Source of the DNA: a bacterium
GTDB taxonomy: Bacteria; Krumholzibacteriota; Krumholzibacteriia; JACNKJ01
Direction: 5' to 3'
DNA length: 64,000 nt
NCBI GenBank assembly: GCA_024231955.1
Contig: JAAEPZ010001024.1
Coordinates: 575,849 to 639,848 of the forward strand
The translations under genes and the position numbers were made by a program. Under the pieces are notes generated by a model. It was not told the origin of the DNA, did not search any database, and saw only the letters and a list, made by a program, of their open reading frames with translations. This document shows positions 17,301 through 24,370 of this stretch, piece after piece; within the stretch, counting starts at the first letter, position 1, and each line of letters begins with the position of its first letter.

Positions 17301-17447
17301 ACCCCTTCTCCTGTGTAGCTTCATCCCGTCCGCAGTCGCCGAACAGACCGGCCGGGTGCGGCCACGACACCTTTCGTCTTTGGCTTTTGCGCGTGTGCTG
17401 ATATCCTGCCCGAAGGACAACCCGTATCCAGCCGCAAGGGAGTTATC

Positions 17448-17867
17448 GTGAAAAGCTATCGTCGTGAACTGTGGTTCGACACTCGCGATCGCCGCGAATT
17501 CATCAACATTACGCCGGACGTCACCGATTGCCTGCGCGAGAGCGGCGTGCGCGAGGGGCTGGTGCTGGTCAACGCCATGCACATCACGGCCTCGGTGTTC
17601 ATCAATGATGACGAGTCAGGGCTCCATCAGGATTACGAGGACTGGCTCGAGTCGCTCGCCCCGCACGAACCGATCAGTCACTATCGCCACAACCGCACGG
17701 GCGAGGACAACGGCGACGCCCATCTCAAACGTCAGATCATGGGGCGCGAAGTGGTGGTGGCGATCACGGGCGGCAGACTCGATTTCGGCCCCTGGGAGCA
17801 GATCTTCTACGGCGAGTTCGACGGCGGCCGCCGCAAGCGGGTTCTCATCAAGATCATCGGCGATTAG
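17448..17867 (+). CDS. YjbQ/UPF0047 family protein
   Basis: A 139-residue protein of the YjbQ family (UPF0047), recognised by the core HITASVFINDDESGLHQD and the C-terminal LDFGPWEQIFYGEFDG. The family forms small trimers with a metal-like histidine site. A weak thiamine-phosphate synthase activity has been reported for some members, but the physiological role is unclear. The start is a GTG preceded by AAGGGAG at good spacing. The DUF2461 gene starts 8 bases after the stop, so the two form a small operon. Confidence 0.9.
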   Translation: MKSYRRELWFDTRDRREFINITPDVTDCLRESGVREGLVLVNAMHITASVFINDDESGLHQDYEDWLESLAPHEPISHYRHNRTGEDNGDAHLKRQIMGREVVVAITGGRLDFGPWEQIFYGEFDGGRRKRVLIKIIGD

Positions 17868-17875
17868 GACAAACC

Positions 17876-18586
17876 ATGGGCAAGCAACCGACCTTCCTGG
17901 GCTTTCCGTCAGAGGCGCCGGCCTTTCTCGCTGAATTGCACGGGCACAACAGCAAGCCGTGGTTCGAGGAGAACCGCGGCCGCTACGAGCAGTTGCTGCT
18001 CGAACCCTTCCGCGCGCTGGTGACCGATCTGGGCGAATCGATGCACTGCATCGATCCGCTGCTGGAGATCCGGCCGGCGATCAACAAGACCATCTCGCGC
18101 ATCCATCGCGATGTCCGTTTCTCGAAGGACAAGACGCTGTTCAAACGGGCGATGTGGTTCACCTTCAAGCGTCCGCGCTCCAACTGGCAGACGGCGCCGG
18201 GCTGGTTCTTCGAGATCACGCCGACCTTTTACCGCTACGGCATGGGCTACTATGCCGCCGGGCGCACCGAGATGGATGCGCTGCGCGAGTGCATCGACGA
18301 GGATCCGGCGCGGTTTCTGGAGGTCACGGCTTTCCTGGGCAGCCAGAAGCGGCTGATTCTGGCGGGGGACACCTACAAGCGTCCGTTGCCCTGCGAACAC
18401 TCTCGGGAGATTCAGGACTGGTATCAGCGGAAGAGCTTCTACCTCGTCTGCCGGCGTGATCTGGACAGCCAATTGCATTCGCCGCGTCTCGTCAAGACGT
18501 TGGCGCGCGATTTCGAACTGACTGCCCCCCTGTACCATTACCTCAAGGCATGTGATCCGCAGGGCAGTCTGCTGGATCTGGACTGA
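17876..18586 (+). CDS. DUF2461 family protein
   Basis: A 236-residue protein of the DUF2461/TIGR02453 family, seen from the opening FLGFPSEAPAFLAELHGHNS with the K-x-W-F segment (KPWFEENRGRYE), RIHRDVRFSKDKTLFK in the middle and the FFEITP core. The function is unknown. The conserved arginine, lysine and tryptophan positions suggest a ligand site, but I cannot name one. It is co-transcribed with the YjbQ gene upstream and is followed 14 bases later by a tiny membrane-protein gene. Confidence 0.88.
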   Translation: MGKQPTFLGFPSEAPAFLAELHGHNSKPWFEENRGRYEQLLLEPFRALVTDLGESMHCIDPLLEIRPAINKTISRIHRDVRFSKDKTLFKRAMWFTFKRPRSNWQTAPGWFFEITPTFYRYGMGYYAAGRTEMDALRECIDEDPARFLEVTAFLGSQKRLILAGDTYKRPLPCEHSREIQDWYQRKSFYLVCRRDLDSQLHSPRLVKTLARDFELTAPLYHYLKACDPQGSLLDLD

Positions 18587-18600
18587 GGGCGGGAGCCGGA

Positions 18601-18705
18601 ATGCCCGTAATCGCCAAGGTGATCAAGATCGAGGTGGCGATTGGTCTGGTTGTTTTGCTGCTGTCCGGGCTTCTGGTGTTCTACATAATGTCCAACTCAA
18701 ATTGA
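18601..18705 (+). CDS. 34-residue single-pass membrane peptide
   Basis: ATG 18601 has GGGAG at six bases upstream and opens a 34-residue frame: a short basic head (MPVIAKVIKIE), one strong hydrophobic helix (VAIGLVVLLLSGLLVFYIM) and a polar tail. It starts 14 bases after the DUF2461 stop, consistent with being the last gene of the YjbQ-DUF2461 transcript. It is too short for routine gene calling. No family is recognised. The ribosome site plus ideal transmembrane composition make it likely to be real, but there is no conservation evidence from one sequence. Confidence 0.5.
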   Translation: MPVIAKVIKIEVAIGLVVLLLSGLLVFYIMSNSN

Positions 18706-18776
18706 TCGCTGCCGAATACACCGCCTGAAGAGTTGTAGAGTTGAGCGTCCCCAAAAATGATCCTCAAGGAGTTGTC

Positions 18777-19061
18777 ATGGCCTATATCCCAGTTATCATT
18801 GCAGCCGCTCAGCCGTCCGCCCGCACGCGCGAACTGTCCAAGGCGATCGTGCAGCTGGTTCATACGTACAGGAAAAATGAACCGGTAACCAGCGATACGG
18901 AGGTTCAGCACGCACTGCAACTGGCGACAGCCGAGCTCAAAGCCGGCAGCGCCAAGCGTGAGGGCACCCCGATGGTCAAGGTGATCCTGCTGATTATCGG
19001 GCTGTCGGTGCTGATGTTGGGATTCGCCGCGGCTCTCTGGTTCTCGGGCATTGTGGACTGA
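18777..19061 (+). CDS. Small tail-anchored membrane protein, unknown function
   Basis: A 94-residue protein starting at ATG 18777, chosen because AAGGAG is six bases upstream (the frame is open 36 bases earlier without a ribosome site). Residues 1-68 are soluble and mildly helical. Residues about 70-90 form a single hydrophobic helix (VILLIIGLSVLMLGFAAALWF), leaving only a few outside residues. It looks tail-anchored. I do not recognise it. A good terminator follows within 30 bases, so this ends the transcription unit that begins at the YjbQ gene or at its own promoter. Confidence 0.65.
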   Translation: MAYIPVIIAAAQPSARTRELSKAIVQLVHTYRKNEPVTSDTEVQHALQLATAELKAGSAKREGTPMVKVILLIIGLSVLMLGFAAALWFSGIVD

Positions 19062-19085
19062 TAGACCGCCAACAGATACCTGTCG

Positions 19086-19122
19086 ACCCCGTCGGATATT
19101 GATCCGGCGGGGTTGTTTTTTT
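19086..19122 (+). terminator. Rho-independent terminator
   Basis: A 12-bp stem ACCCCGTCGGAT/ATCCGGCGGGGT (one wobble pair) encloses a four-base loop and is followed by TGTTTTTTT. It lies 25 bases after the tail-anchored protein gene. Confidence 0.9.
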
Positions 19123-19148
19123 AACAGTGTGAAGGATTTAACTTGTGT

Positions 19149-19162
19149 GTTAGAGTTCTAAC
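19149..19162. promoter_or_regulatory. Palindromic candidate MarR operator
   Basis: GTTAGAGTTCTAAC is a perfect 6-bp inverted repeat around a two-base centre, 72 bases upstream of the MarR-family start. MarR repressors usually bind palindromes of this size in their own promoter, so autoregulation of the marR-nitroreductase pair is the natural reading. The assignment rests only on symmetry and position. Confidence 0.5.
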
Positions 19163-19233
19163 CATTACCTTCATGACGACCGGCATCTTCGCGATGCACC
19201 TGACCCGTGTTCCCCGGAAGGGATGGTGTGGTT

Positions 19234-19698
19234 ATGGCGACAAAGAACGCGATGGCGAAGATCGGCATCGCGCATCTGATCTGGAAGAGGCATCTGCAGG
19301 CGGGTCTGGTGTCCTGCAATATCTCCCTCAAACAGATGTATCTGCTGAATCAACTGCGAGATCGGGACTACCTCCACCCGACGGATATCGCCGAAATCCT
19401 GTTTTGCGACAGACCCACCGCCAGTGTGGTGATCGCCAACCTCGAGAAGCGGGGCTGGTTGACCCGGGAGAGGGATCCGGACAATGCGCGTCATGTTCGC
19501 GTTCGGATCACCGCTGCGGGTGGGGAGATGCTGGAGGAGATCAACGCGGTCCATCGCGGGAATCTGCAGCGGACCATCGATCCGCTCGGCTGCTTCGACG
19601 CGGCCGAACTCAAACAATTCAACGGGCTGCTCGACAGGCTGCTGATCCACCTCGCGCCACTGCGCGGCGAGATCGATCAGCAAAACGGAAGGACTTGA
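19234..19698 (+). CDS. MarR-family transcriptional regulator
   Basis: A winged-helix regulator of 154 residues. The recognition region is LHPTDIAEILFCDRPTASVVIANLEKRGWLTRERDPDN, with the wing at RHVRVRITAAG. ATG 19234 is chosen; GTG 19228 and GTG 19207 are in frame, and GGAAGGG at 19216-19222 would suit 19228 about as well. Two bases separate its stop from the nitroreductase gene, so they form an operon. MarR proteins commonly sense phenolic or oxidising compounds and de-repress a linked detoxifying enzyme, which would fit here. A palindromic candidate operator lies upstream. Confidence 0.9.
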   Translation: MATKNAMAKIGIAHLIWKRHLQAGLVSCNISLKQMYLLNQLRDRDYLHPTDIAEILFCDRPTASVVIANLEKRGWLTRERDPDNARHVRVRITAAGGEMLEEINAVHRGNLQRTIDPLGCFDAAELKQFNGLLDRLLIHLAPLRGEIDQQNGRT

Positions 19699-19700
19699 AT

Positions 19701-20426
19701 ATGGATACCAAAACGAAACGGGGCTTGAGACAGTCTCTCAACCGCAGGCGGTTTCTCAAACTCGGCACCGGTATCGGAGCGGGGTTGGCTCTCGGCGGAA
19801 CGGGACTGGCGGGGGAGGCCGCAGCTCGCGGCAAGCACGCCAAAGGGGATGAATTCATGGAGATCATGCACACGAGACGTTCGGCGAGGGAGTTTGAACC
19901 CACCCAGATCCCCGATGATCATCTGCAGATGATCCTGGATGCGGCCCGGACAGCCCCTACTGCGGGCAACCAGCAACCCTGGAAATTTCTGGTCGTACGC
20001 GACGAGAAGATGATAGACCGGATCCGGGAGAGAGCTCTGGAGGCTCAACTTGGTTACAGGATCAAGGAGGAGATGGGCGATGAGGCAAAGGCGACGGCGC
20101 GTCGGCAGGCTGAAGATTACGTAGCTCAGTGCACTTCGGCCAAAACCTTTGTCGTGGTGCTCACCGACAACGAGTCCAATTATCCCAGCTACAACTGGCA
20201 CGATGGCCCCCTGGCCGCGGGCTATCTGATTCTGGCTGCGCGTTCGCTGGGCTACGGGTCGGTCTACTATACCGATTCGATTTCGGAGACCATCATCAAG
20301 GATGTCTTCGACATGGATGATCGCTACAAGGTTGTGTGTACGATTCCGCTCGGCATTCCGAAGGAGTGGCCGGCTAAGCCGGACAAGAAGGATCTCGCCG
20401 ATCTGGTAGCCTACGATTCTCTGTAG
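19701..20426 (+). CDS. Nitroreductase-family protein with Tat signal peptide
   Basis: A 241-residue FMN-dependent nitroreductase-like enzyme. The N-terminus has a twin-arginine signal (NRRRFLKLG followed by a hydrophobic GTGIGAGLALGGTGLAG), so the folded flavoprotein should be exported. The catalytic domain starts near residue 50 with MEIMHTRRSAREF (FMN phosphate arginines), then APTAGNQQPWKFLVV and AAGYLILAARSLGYGS. ATG 19701 has GGAAGGA upstream; the open frame extends back to 19143, but those codons overlap marR. Export of this family is uncommon and raises the question of the periplasmic electron donor. It probably responds to the compound sensed by MarR. Confidence 0.92.
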   Translation: MDTKTKRGLRQSLNRRRFLKLGTGIGAGLALGGTGLAGEAAARGKHAKGDEFMEIMHTRRSAREFEPTQIPDDHLQMILDAARTAPTAGNQQPWKFLVVRDEKMIDRIRERALEAQLGYRIKEEMGDEAKATARRQAEDYVAQCTSAKTFVVVLTDNESNYPSYNWHDGPLAAGYLILAARSLGYGSVYYTDSISETIIKDVFDMDDRYKVVCTIPLGIPKEWPAKPDKKDLADLVAYDSL

Positions 20427-20474
20427 TGATCAGTAGTTGCGCGGCGGCCCGGATTCCCGGATTACCCCTGCCGC

Positions 20475-20510
20475 AAAAAGCCCCGGCGACCTTTCGCGCC
20501 GGGGCCTTTT
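20475..20510. terminator. Bidirectional terminator between convergent genes
   Basis: A 9-bp perfect stem GCCCCGGCG/CGCCGGGGC with an eight-base loop is flanked by AAAAA on the left and CTTTT on the right. It can end both the nitroreductase and the convergent propeller gene. Confidence 0.9.
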
Positions 20511-20529
20511 CATTGCGCTGCCTTCGTTC

Positions 20530-21783
20530 CTACAGATTGAGTTCGTAGCAGATGATGCTCATCGGATCGGCCTCTTCACCCATACCCAGACCGCCGAGAC
20601 CCTGACTGGCCACGGCCGCCCCGATCATGTCGGTGGCCACGTAGAGCCGATCACCGATGAAGAAGTAGAAGTCGTTCTCGGGGTCGCCCTCACCCTCGAG
20701 CGTGACCTGCCTGACGAAATGTCCATTGATGTCGAAGATGTCGAAGGTGCCCAGGGTGTTGTCCGGCTTGTCATAGCGTCCATGACTGCTCAGCACCCAG
20801 ATCTCCCCATTGTCGCGGATGTACAGGGACATGATGTCCTTGTGGTAATCGTTGATCTTGATCACCGCATTGGGCGCCTGCCGCGCCACGGCGGTGGTGT
20901 AGATGTCGGTGAAGATCTGCTTGGTCTCCGCATCCCGTTTCAGGCTATCGTACTCGCGTTCGATGATATGCTTCACCTTACCGTCAGGTGTCATAACCTT
21001 GACCTTGTAGGCCTGATGCTCCATGGCCAGGGCCACGTTGCCTTCGGGATCGCTGACCCAGCGGTTGGCGAAACCATCCTGCTCCTTCTCATCGACCACG
21101 ATATTGGCGAAACTCGTATGGACGTTCTCGTCGTGGAACCTGGCAATCTCCTCACCCTCGATGCTGACACTGGTCAGGTAGGTTGTGCGATCCATCTCAC
21201 CCTCGCCAATATTCTGATCGACGCCGATCATCAGCATGTGGTCGCCGGCTCTGCGGCCGCCGGCATACACCTTGAACCCGCCGTCCGGGCTCTTGGGCAG
21301 GGGCAGATCGTCCAGCGGATTACCCTCCATGTCGAACTGCACAAGGCGGGCGGGGACAATCTGCTGCACCACAACCCTGTTTCCGGGGCTGATGAAGAGG
21401 CCACCCGGACGGATGAACTCGCCGGGGCCCTCACCCTCGCGCCCAAAGGTCATGATGAATTCGCCATCGGCGGAGAAGGCCTTCACCTCGTTGAGCTGCC
21501 CGTCCAGCAGGTAGATATTCCCATCCGCGTCGCTGGTGAGAGCCTGAATAAAGCCGAAGAACTCATCTTCGTCGTCGGTGTCGCCACCGATGCGCCACAG
21601 CTCTTTCAACTCGACGGACTTTGCTTTTTCCATCCCCTTGGCGGGGTTCTTCATGTGCTTGACGCCGTCAATCTCCACCTCACTCCCCTTCCACTTCGCG
21701 GCCTGCGGGGACTGAGCCATAGAGAACAGAAGCATCAGGCTCAGTGTGAGCACGAGAGCGGTTTGCAGAATTCGGGGTTTCAT
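20530..21783 (-). CDS. Secreted 6-bladed beta-propeller (NHL-like) protein
   Basis: A 417-residue exported protein. A signal peptide covers about 1-28 (LVLTLSLMLLFSMAQSPQAA), then there is a short charged segment, then propeller blades with NHL-like strands: DADGNIYLLDGQLNEVKAFSADG, RFHDENV..., DPEGNVALA and NGEIWVLSSHG. The segment TFGREGEGPGEF matches the 6-bladed-propeller family common in FCB bacteria. The role is unknown; such proteins often bind a ligand or a partner at the cell surface. It is a single gene with a GAAAGG ribosome site, ending at a shared terminator. Confidence 0.85.
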   Translation of the reverse strand: MKPRILQTALVLTLSLMLLFSMAQSPQAAKWKGSEVEIDGVKHMKNPAKGMEKAKSVELKELWRIGGDTDDEDEFFGFIQALTSDADGNIYLLDGQLNEVKAFSADGEFIMTFGREGEGPGEFIRPGGLFISPGNRVVVQQIVPARLVQFDMEGNPLDDLPLPKSPDGGFKVYAGGRRAGDHMLMIGVDQNIGEGEMDRTTYLTSVSIEGEEIARFHDENVHTSFANIVVDEKEQDGFANRWVSDPEGNVALAMEHQAYKVKVMTPDGKVKHIIEREYDSLKRDAETKQIFTDIYTTAVARQAPNAVIKINDYHKDIMSLYIRDNGEIWVLSSHGRYDKPDNTLGTFDIFDINGHFVRQVTLEGEGDPENDFYFFIGDRLYVATDMIGAAVASQGLGGLGMGEEADPMSIICYELNL

Positions 21784-22151
21784 TGAAAAACCTTTCGTTT
21801 CGAGGGGACCAACGGCGGCATCTACCGGGAATGTCGATCCACTATTCAGACAAATGTTTTGACCGGGCGATTTCGTGGACCCGAGTCAGGGGAACTAGAG
21901 GGTATGGCTGTCGAAGATCTGTCTCATAATACGGCAATATTCTCCGATAACCGAACGCCCTTTTTCAGAGAGTTGAGGCATCGGCAAGGATGTTTGGCCA
22001 TGAATGCCTCAATGTGGTTGACGCTTCCTCTGTCGTAAACGCCTTTCATCCCCCGTGCAAGTCATTCCGTCGAAAAAAGTGGTCCCGGACGCGGGCAGAC
22101 CTGTTATCATTTCATATCTCGTTATTCGGCAACGAGATGGAGGTCAGGATT
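21784..22151. other. Divergent intergenic region, no gene seen
   Basis: These 368 bases separate the propeller gene (minus) from the HD-domain gene (plus) and must hold both promoters. An open frame from 21990 runs in frame into the HD gene, but its first 54 codons look non-coding and lack a ribosome site. I see no hairpin or clear sigma boxes. Confidence 0.45.
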
Positions 22152-22658
22152 GTGAAAGCTCTACTCGCAGCGATTCTGCGGCAATACCGTCTGGATCCAG
22201 AAGGGTTCCACGGCGAGTCCCATTGGGCCCGTGTTCTTGAAAACGGCCTCTGGCTGGCTGCGCGGACGGCGGCCAATGTCGATGTGGTGCGGCTTTTTGC
22301 CTATTTCCACGACGCCTGCCGTGAAAATGAGGGGATCGACGCCGATCATGGTCGTCGGGGCGCCGCTCTGGCTGTGCGGATGCGTGGCGAGTACTTCGAT
22401 CTGCCCGACACCGACTTTGCCCTGCTCGTCGATGCCTGCGCCCGACACACCGCTGGACCGACCACCGGCGACCCGACGCTGCTCGCCTGCTGGGATGCCG
22501 ACCGGCTGGACCTGGGTCGCGTGGGGATCGTTCCCGACCCTGACTATCTCTGTACCGCTTTGGCCAAAAAGGAGCATGGGCATATCCGTTTCCATCACGA
22601 CAGGGATATCACGCAGGCGTTACTGATCCTTCATGGTGAGGAGAACCCCGACGCATGA
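22152..22658 (+). CDS. HD-domain hydrolase-like protein
   Basis: A 168-residue protein with the HD phosphohydrolase layout: HGESHW (first histidine), FAYFHDACREN (HD pair), CARHT (third histidine) and CWDADRLDLGR (distal aspartate). These are the metal-binding positions of small cytosolic HD proteins. The start is GTG 22152 because GGAGG lies eight bases upstream; ATG 22137 overlaps that site. It overlaps ggt by four bases (ATGA), so the two are co-translated. The substrate could be a nucleotide or another phosphoester; coupling to ggt suggests nothing specific that I know of. Confidence 0.82.
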   Translation: MKALLAAILRQYRLDPEGFHGESHWARVLENGLWLAARTAANVDVVRLFAYFHDACRENEGIDADHGRRGAALAVRMRGEYFDLPDTDFALLVDACARHTAGPTTGDPTLLACWDADRLDLGRVGIVPDPDYLCTALAKKEHGHIRFHHDRDITQALLILHGEENPDA

Positions 22659-24247
22659 GCAGGCAATCCGATCGCAACGAACATCCCCATTCCGATCGGC
22701 AGCTGCCCGCGGCGGCGCGCAATGTCGTCGCGACCTCGCAGCCGCTGGCGGTCAAGGCGGGTGTTGATATCCTCCGCTCTGGGGGCAACGCCGTCGATGC
22801 CGCGCTGGCGGCGGCCATCACCCTGACGGTGGTCGAGCCCACCAGCAACGGCATCGGCAGCGACGCGTTCGCCATCGTCTGGGATGGCCACGAGCTGCAT
22901 GGCCTGAACGGCTCCGGTCGTTCGCCCCGGAGCCTGGACATCAACCGCTTTGCCGGGCGCGAACGGATGCCCGAACTCGGCTGGGACACGGTCACGGTGC
23001 CCGGCGCGGTGGACACCTGGATCACCCTCTCCCGCCGTTTCGGTCGATTGCCGTTCCGGCAACTCTTTGACACGGCGATCGACCATGCCACGCGCGGTTT
23101 CCGGGTCACGCCGATTACCGCCGCGGCCTGGGCGCGGGCTGAGACACGTTTCCGCGACTGTCCCGACTTTGCGCCCTCTTTTCTGCCCGGCGGCCATGCA
23201 CCCGCCGCCGGTGACCTCTTTATCTGTCCCGGACAGGCGGACACCCTTGCGGTCATCGCCGAAAGCGAAGGGGAGAGCTTTTATCGCGGTGAGCTGGCGC
23301 TCAAGATTGCCGCGCATGCACGCGCGACGGGCGGTGTTCTCGACAGTGAAGATCTGGCCGCTCACCGTTCGGATTGGGTGGGCACCATCAGCCGATCGTA
23401 TCGCGGATTGGCGCTGCACGAGATCCCTCCGAACGGTCAGGGGCTGGCGGCGCTCATCGCCCTCGGGGTGCTGGAGCGTCTGGATATCCGTCGCCTTCCG
23501 CTAGACGACCCGGACCTCCATCACGCCCAGATCGAGGCGATGAAGATCGGTCTGGCCGAAGCGGCGCGGCATGTGGCCGATCCCGATCATCTGGTGATGA
23601 CACCCGCCGAACTGCTGACCGACAATCTGCTCGCTGCCCGCGCTGCGGAGATCGACCCGGCCCGTGCCGGTGAGTATACGCCCACGCTGCCGAGCGAACG
23701 GGGGACGGTGTATCTCACCACCGCCGACGAGAGCGGCATGATGGTGTCGTTCATTCAGTCCAACTTCTGGGGTTTCGGCTCGGGTATCGTAGTGCCGGAC
23801 ACGGGGATCAGTCTGCAGAATCGCGGCTTCGGTTTCACGCTTGAGTCGGGGCATCCTAATCAAGTGGCCGGCGGCAAACGCCCCTTCCACACGATCATCC
23901 CCGGCTTCGTGATGCAGGGCGGTGCGCCGCTGATGAGTTTCGGCGTGATGGGGGGACCGATGCAGGCGCAGGGGCATCTGCAGATGATGGTGCGGGTATT
24001 CGACTATGGGCAGCACCCTCAGGCCGCCAGCGACGCGCCCCGCTGGCAGATCATGGAGAATGGTGAGGTCGCCCTGGAGGTCGGGTTCGACGCCGAAGTC
24101 GCCGCGCAGCTCAAACGGCGGGGACATCGAGTGGTGGAGAACCGGCCCGCGACCATGTTCGGAGGGGCGCAACTGATCCTGAAGCAGGATGATGGCTGCT
24201 GCGCGGGGTCCGATCACCGCAAGGACGGGTTGGCAGCGGGATTCTGA
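22655..24247 (+). CDS. ggt: Gamma-glutamyltransferase-family protein, no signal peptide
   Basis: A 530-residue Ntn-hydrolase that in the family self-cleaves and transfers or hydrolyses gamma-glutamyl groups. The N-terminal core has VATSQPLAVKAGVDILRSGG, AVDAALAAAI and EPTSNGIGSDAF. The autocleavage/nucleophile threonine is best placed at GTVYLTTADESG, and the small-subunit motif MMVSFIQSNFWGFGSG follows, with GKRPFHTIIP and SFGVMGGPMQAQGHLQ further on. There is no export signal, whereas classical GGT is periplasmic, so this is the cytosolic YwrD-like branch. It is coupled to the HD protein by a four-base overlap. Confidence 0.9.
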   Translation: MSRQSDRNEHPHSDRQLPAAARNVVATSQPLAVKAGVDILRSGGNAVDAALAAAITLTVVEPTSNGIGSDAFAIVWDGHELHGLNGSGRSPRSLDINRFAGRERMPELGWDTVTVPGAVDTWITLSRRFGRLPFRQLFDTAIDHATRGFRVTPITAAAWARAETRFRDCPDFAPSFLPGGHAPAAGDLFICPGQADTLAVIAESEGESFYRGELALKIAAHARATGGVLDSEDLAAHRSDWVGTISRSYRGLALHEIPPNGQGLAALIALGVLERLDIRRLPLDDPDLHHAQIEAMKIGLAEAARHVADPDHLVMTPAELLTDNLLAARAAEIDPARAGEYTPTLPSERGTVYLTTADESGMMVSFIQSNFWGFGSGIVVPDTGISLQNRGFGFTLESGHPNQVAGGKRPFHTIIPGFVMQGGAPLMSFGVMGGPMQAQGHLQMMVRVFDYGQHPQAASDAPRWQIMENGEVALEVGFDAEVAAQLKRRGHRVVENRPATMFGGAQLILKQDDGCCAGSDHRKDGLAAGF

Positions 24248-24370
24248 CCGGAACCATCTCCCGGCTCCAGTCGCCATGATGAAGACGTGCGACGATCGCC
24301 ATGAAAAAGACCCGGGGCGGAGTTGCATCAACACCGGATTCCGAGTTACTCAAACGGAAAGACCTCATCG

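Noticed and set aside
16482..17582. A 366-codon minus-strand frame
   Set aside because: It crosses the TIR relic in another frame and lies opposite the GNAT gene; no protein-like features or ribosome site.
21990..22151. N-terminal extension of the HD-domain protein
   Set aside because: The codons do not look coding and the GGAGG site at 22139-22143 sets GTG 22152 as the start.
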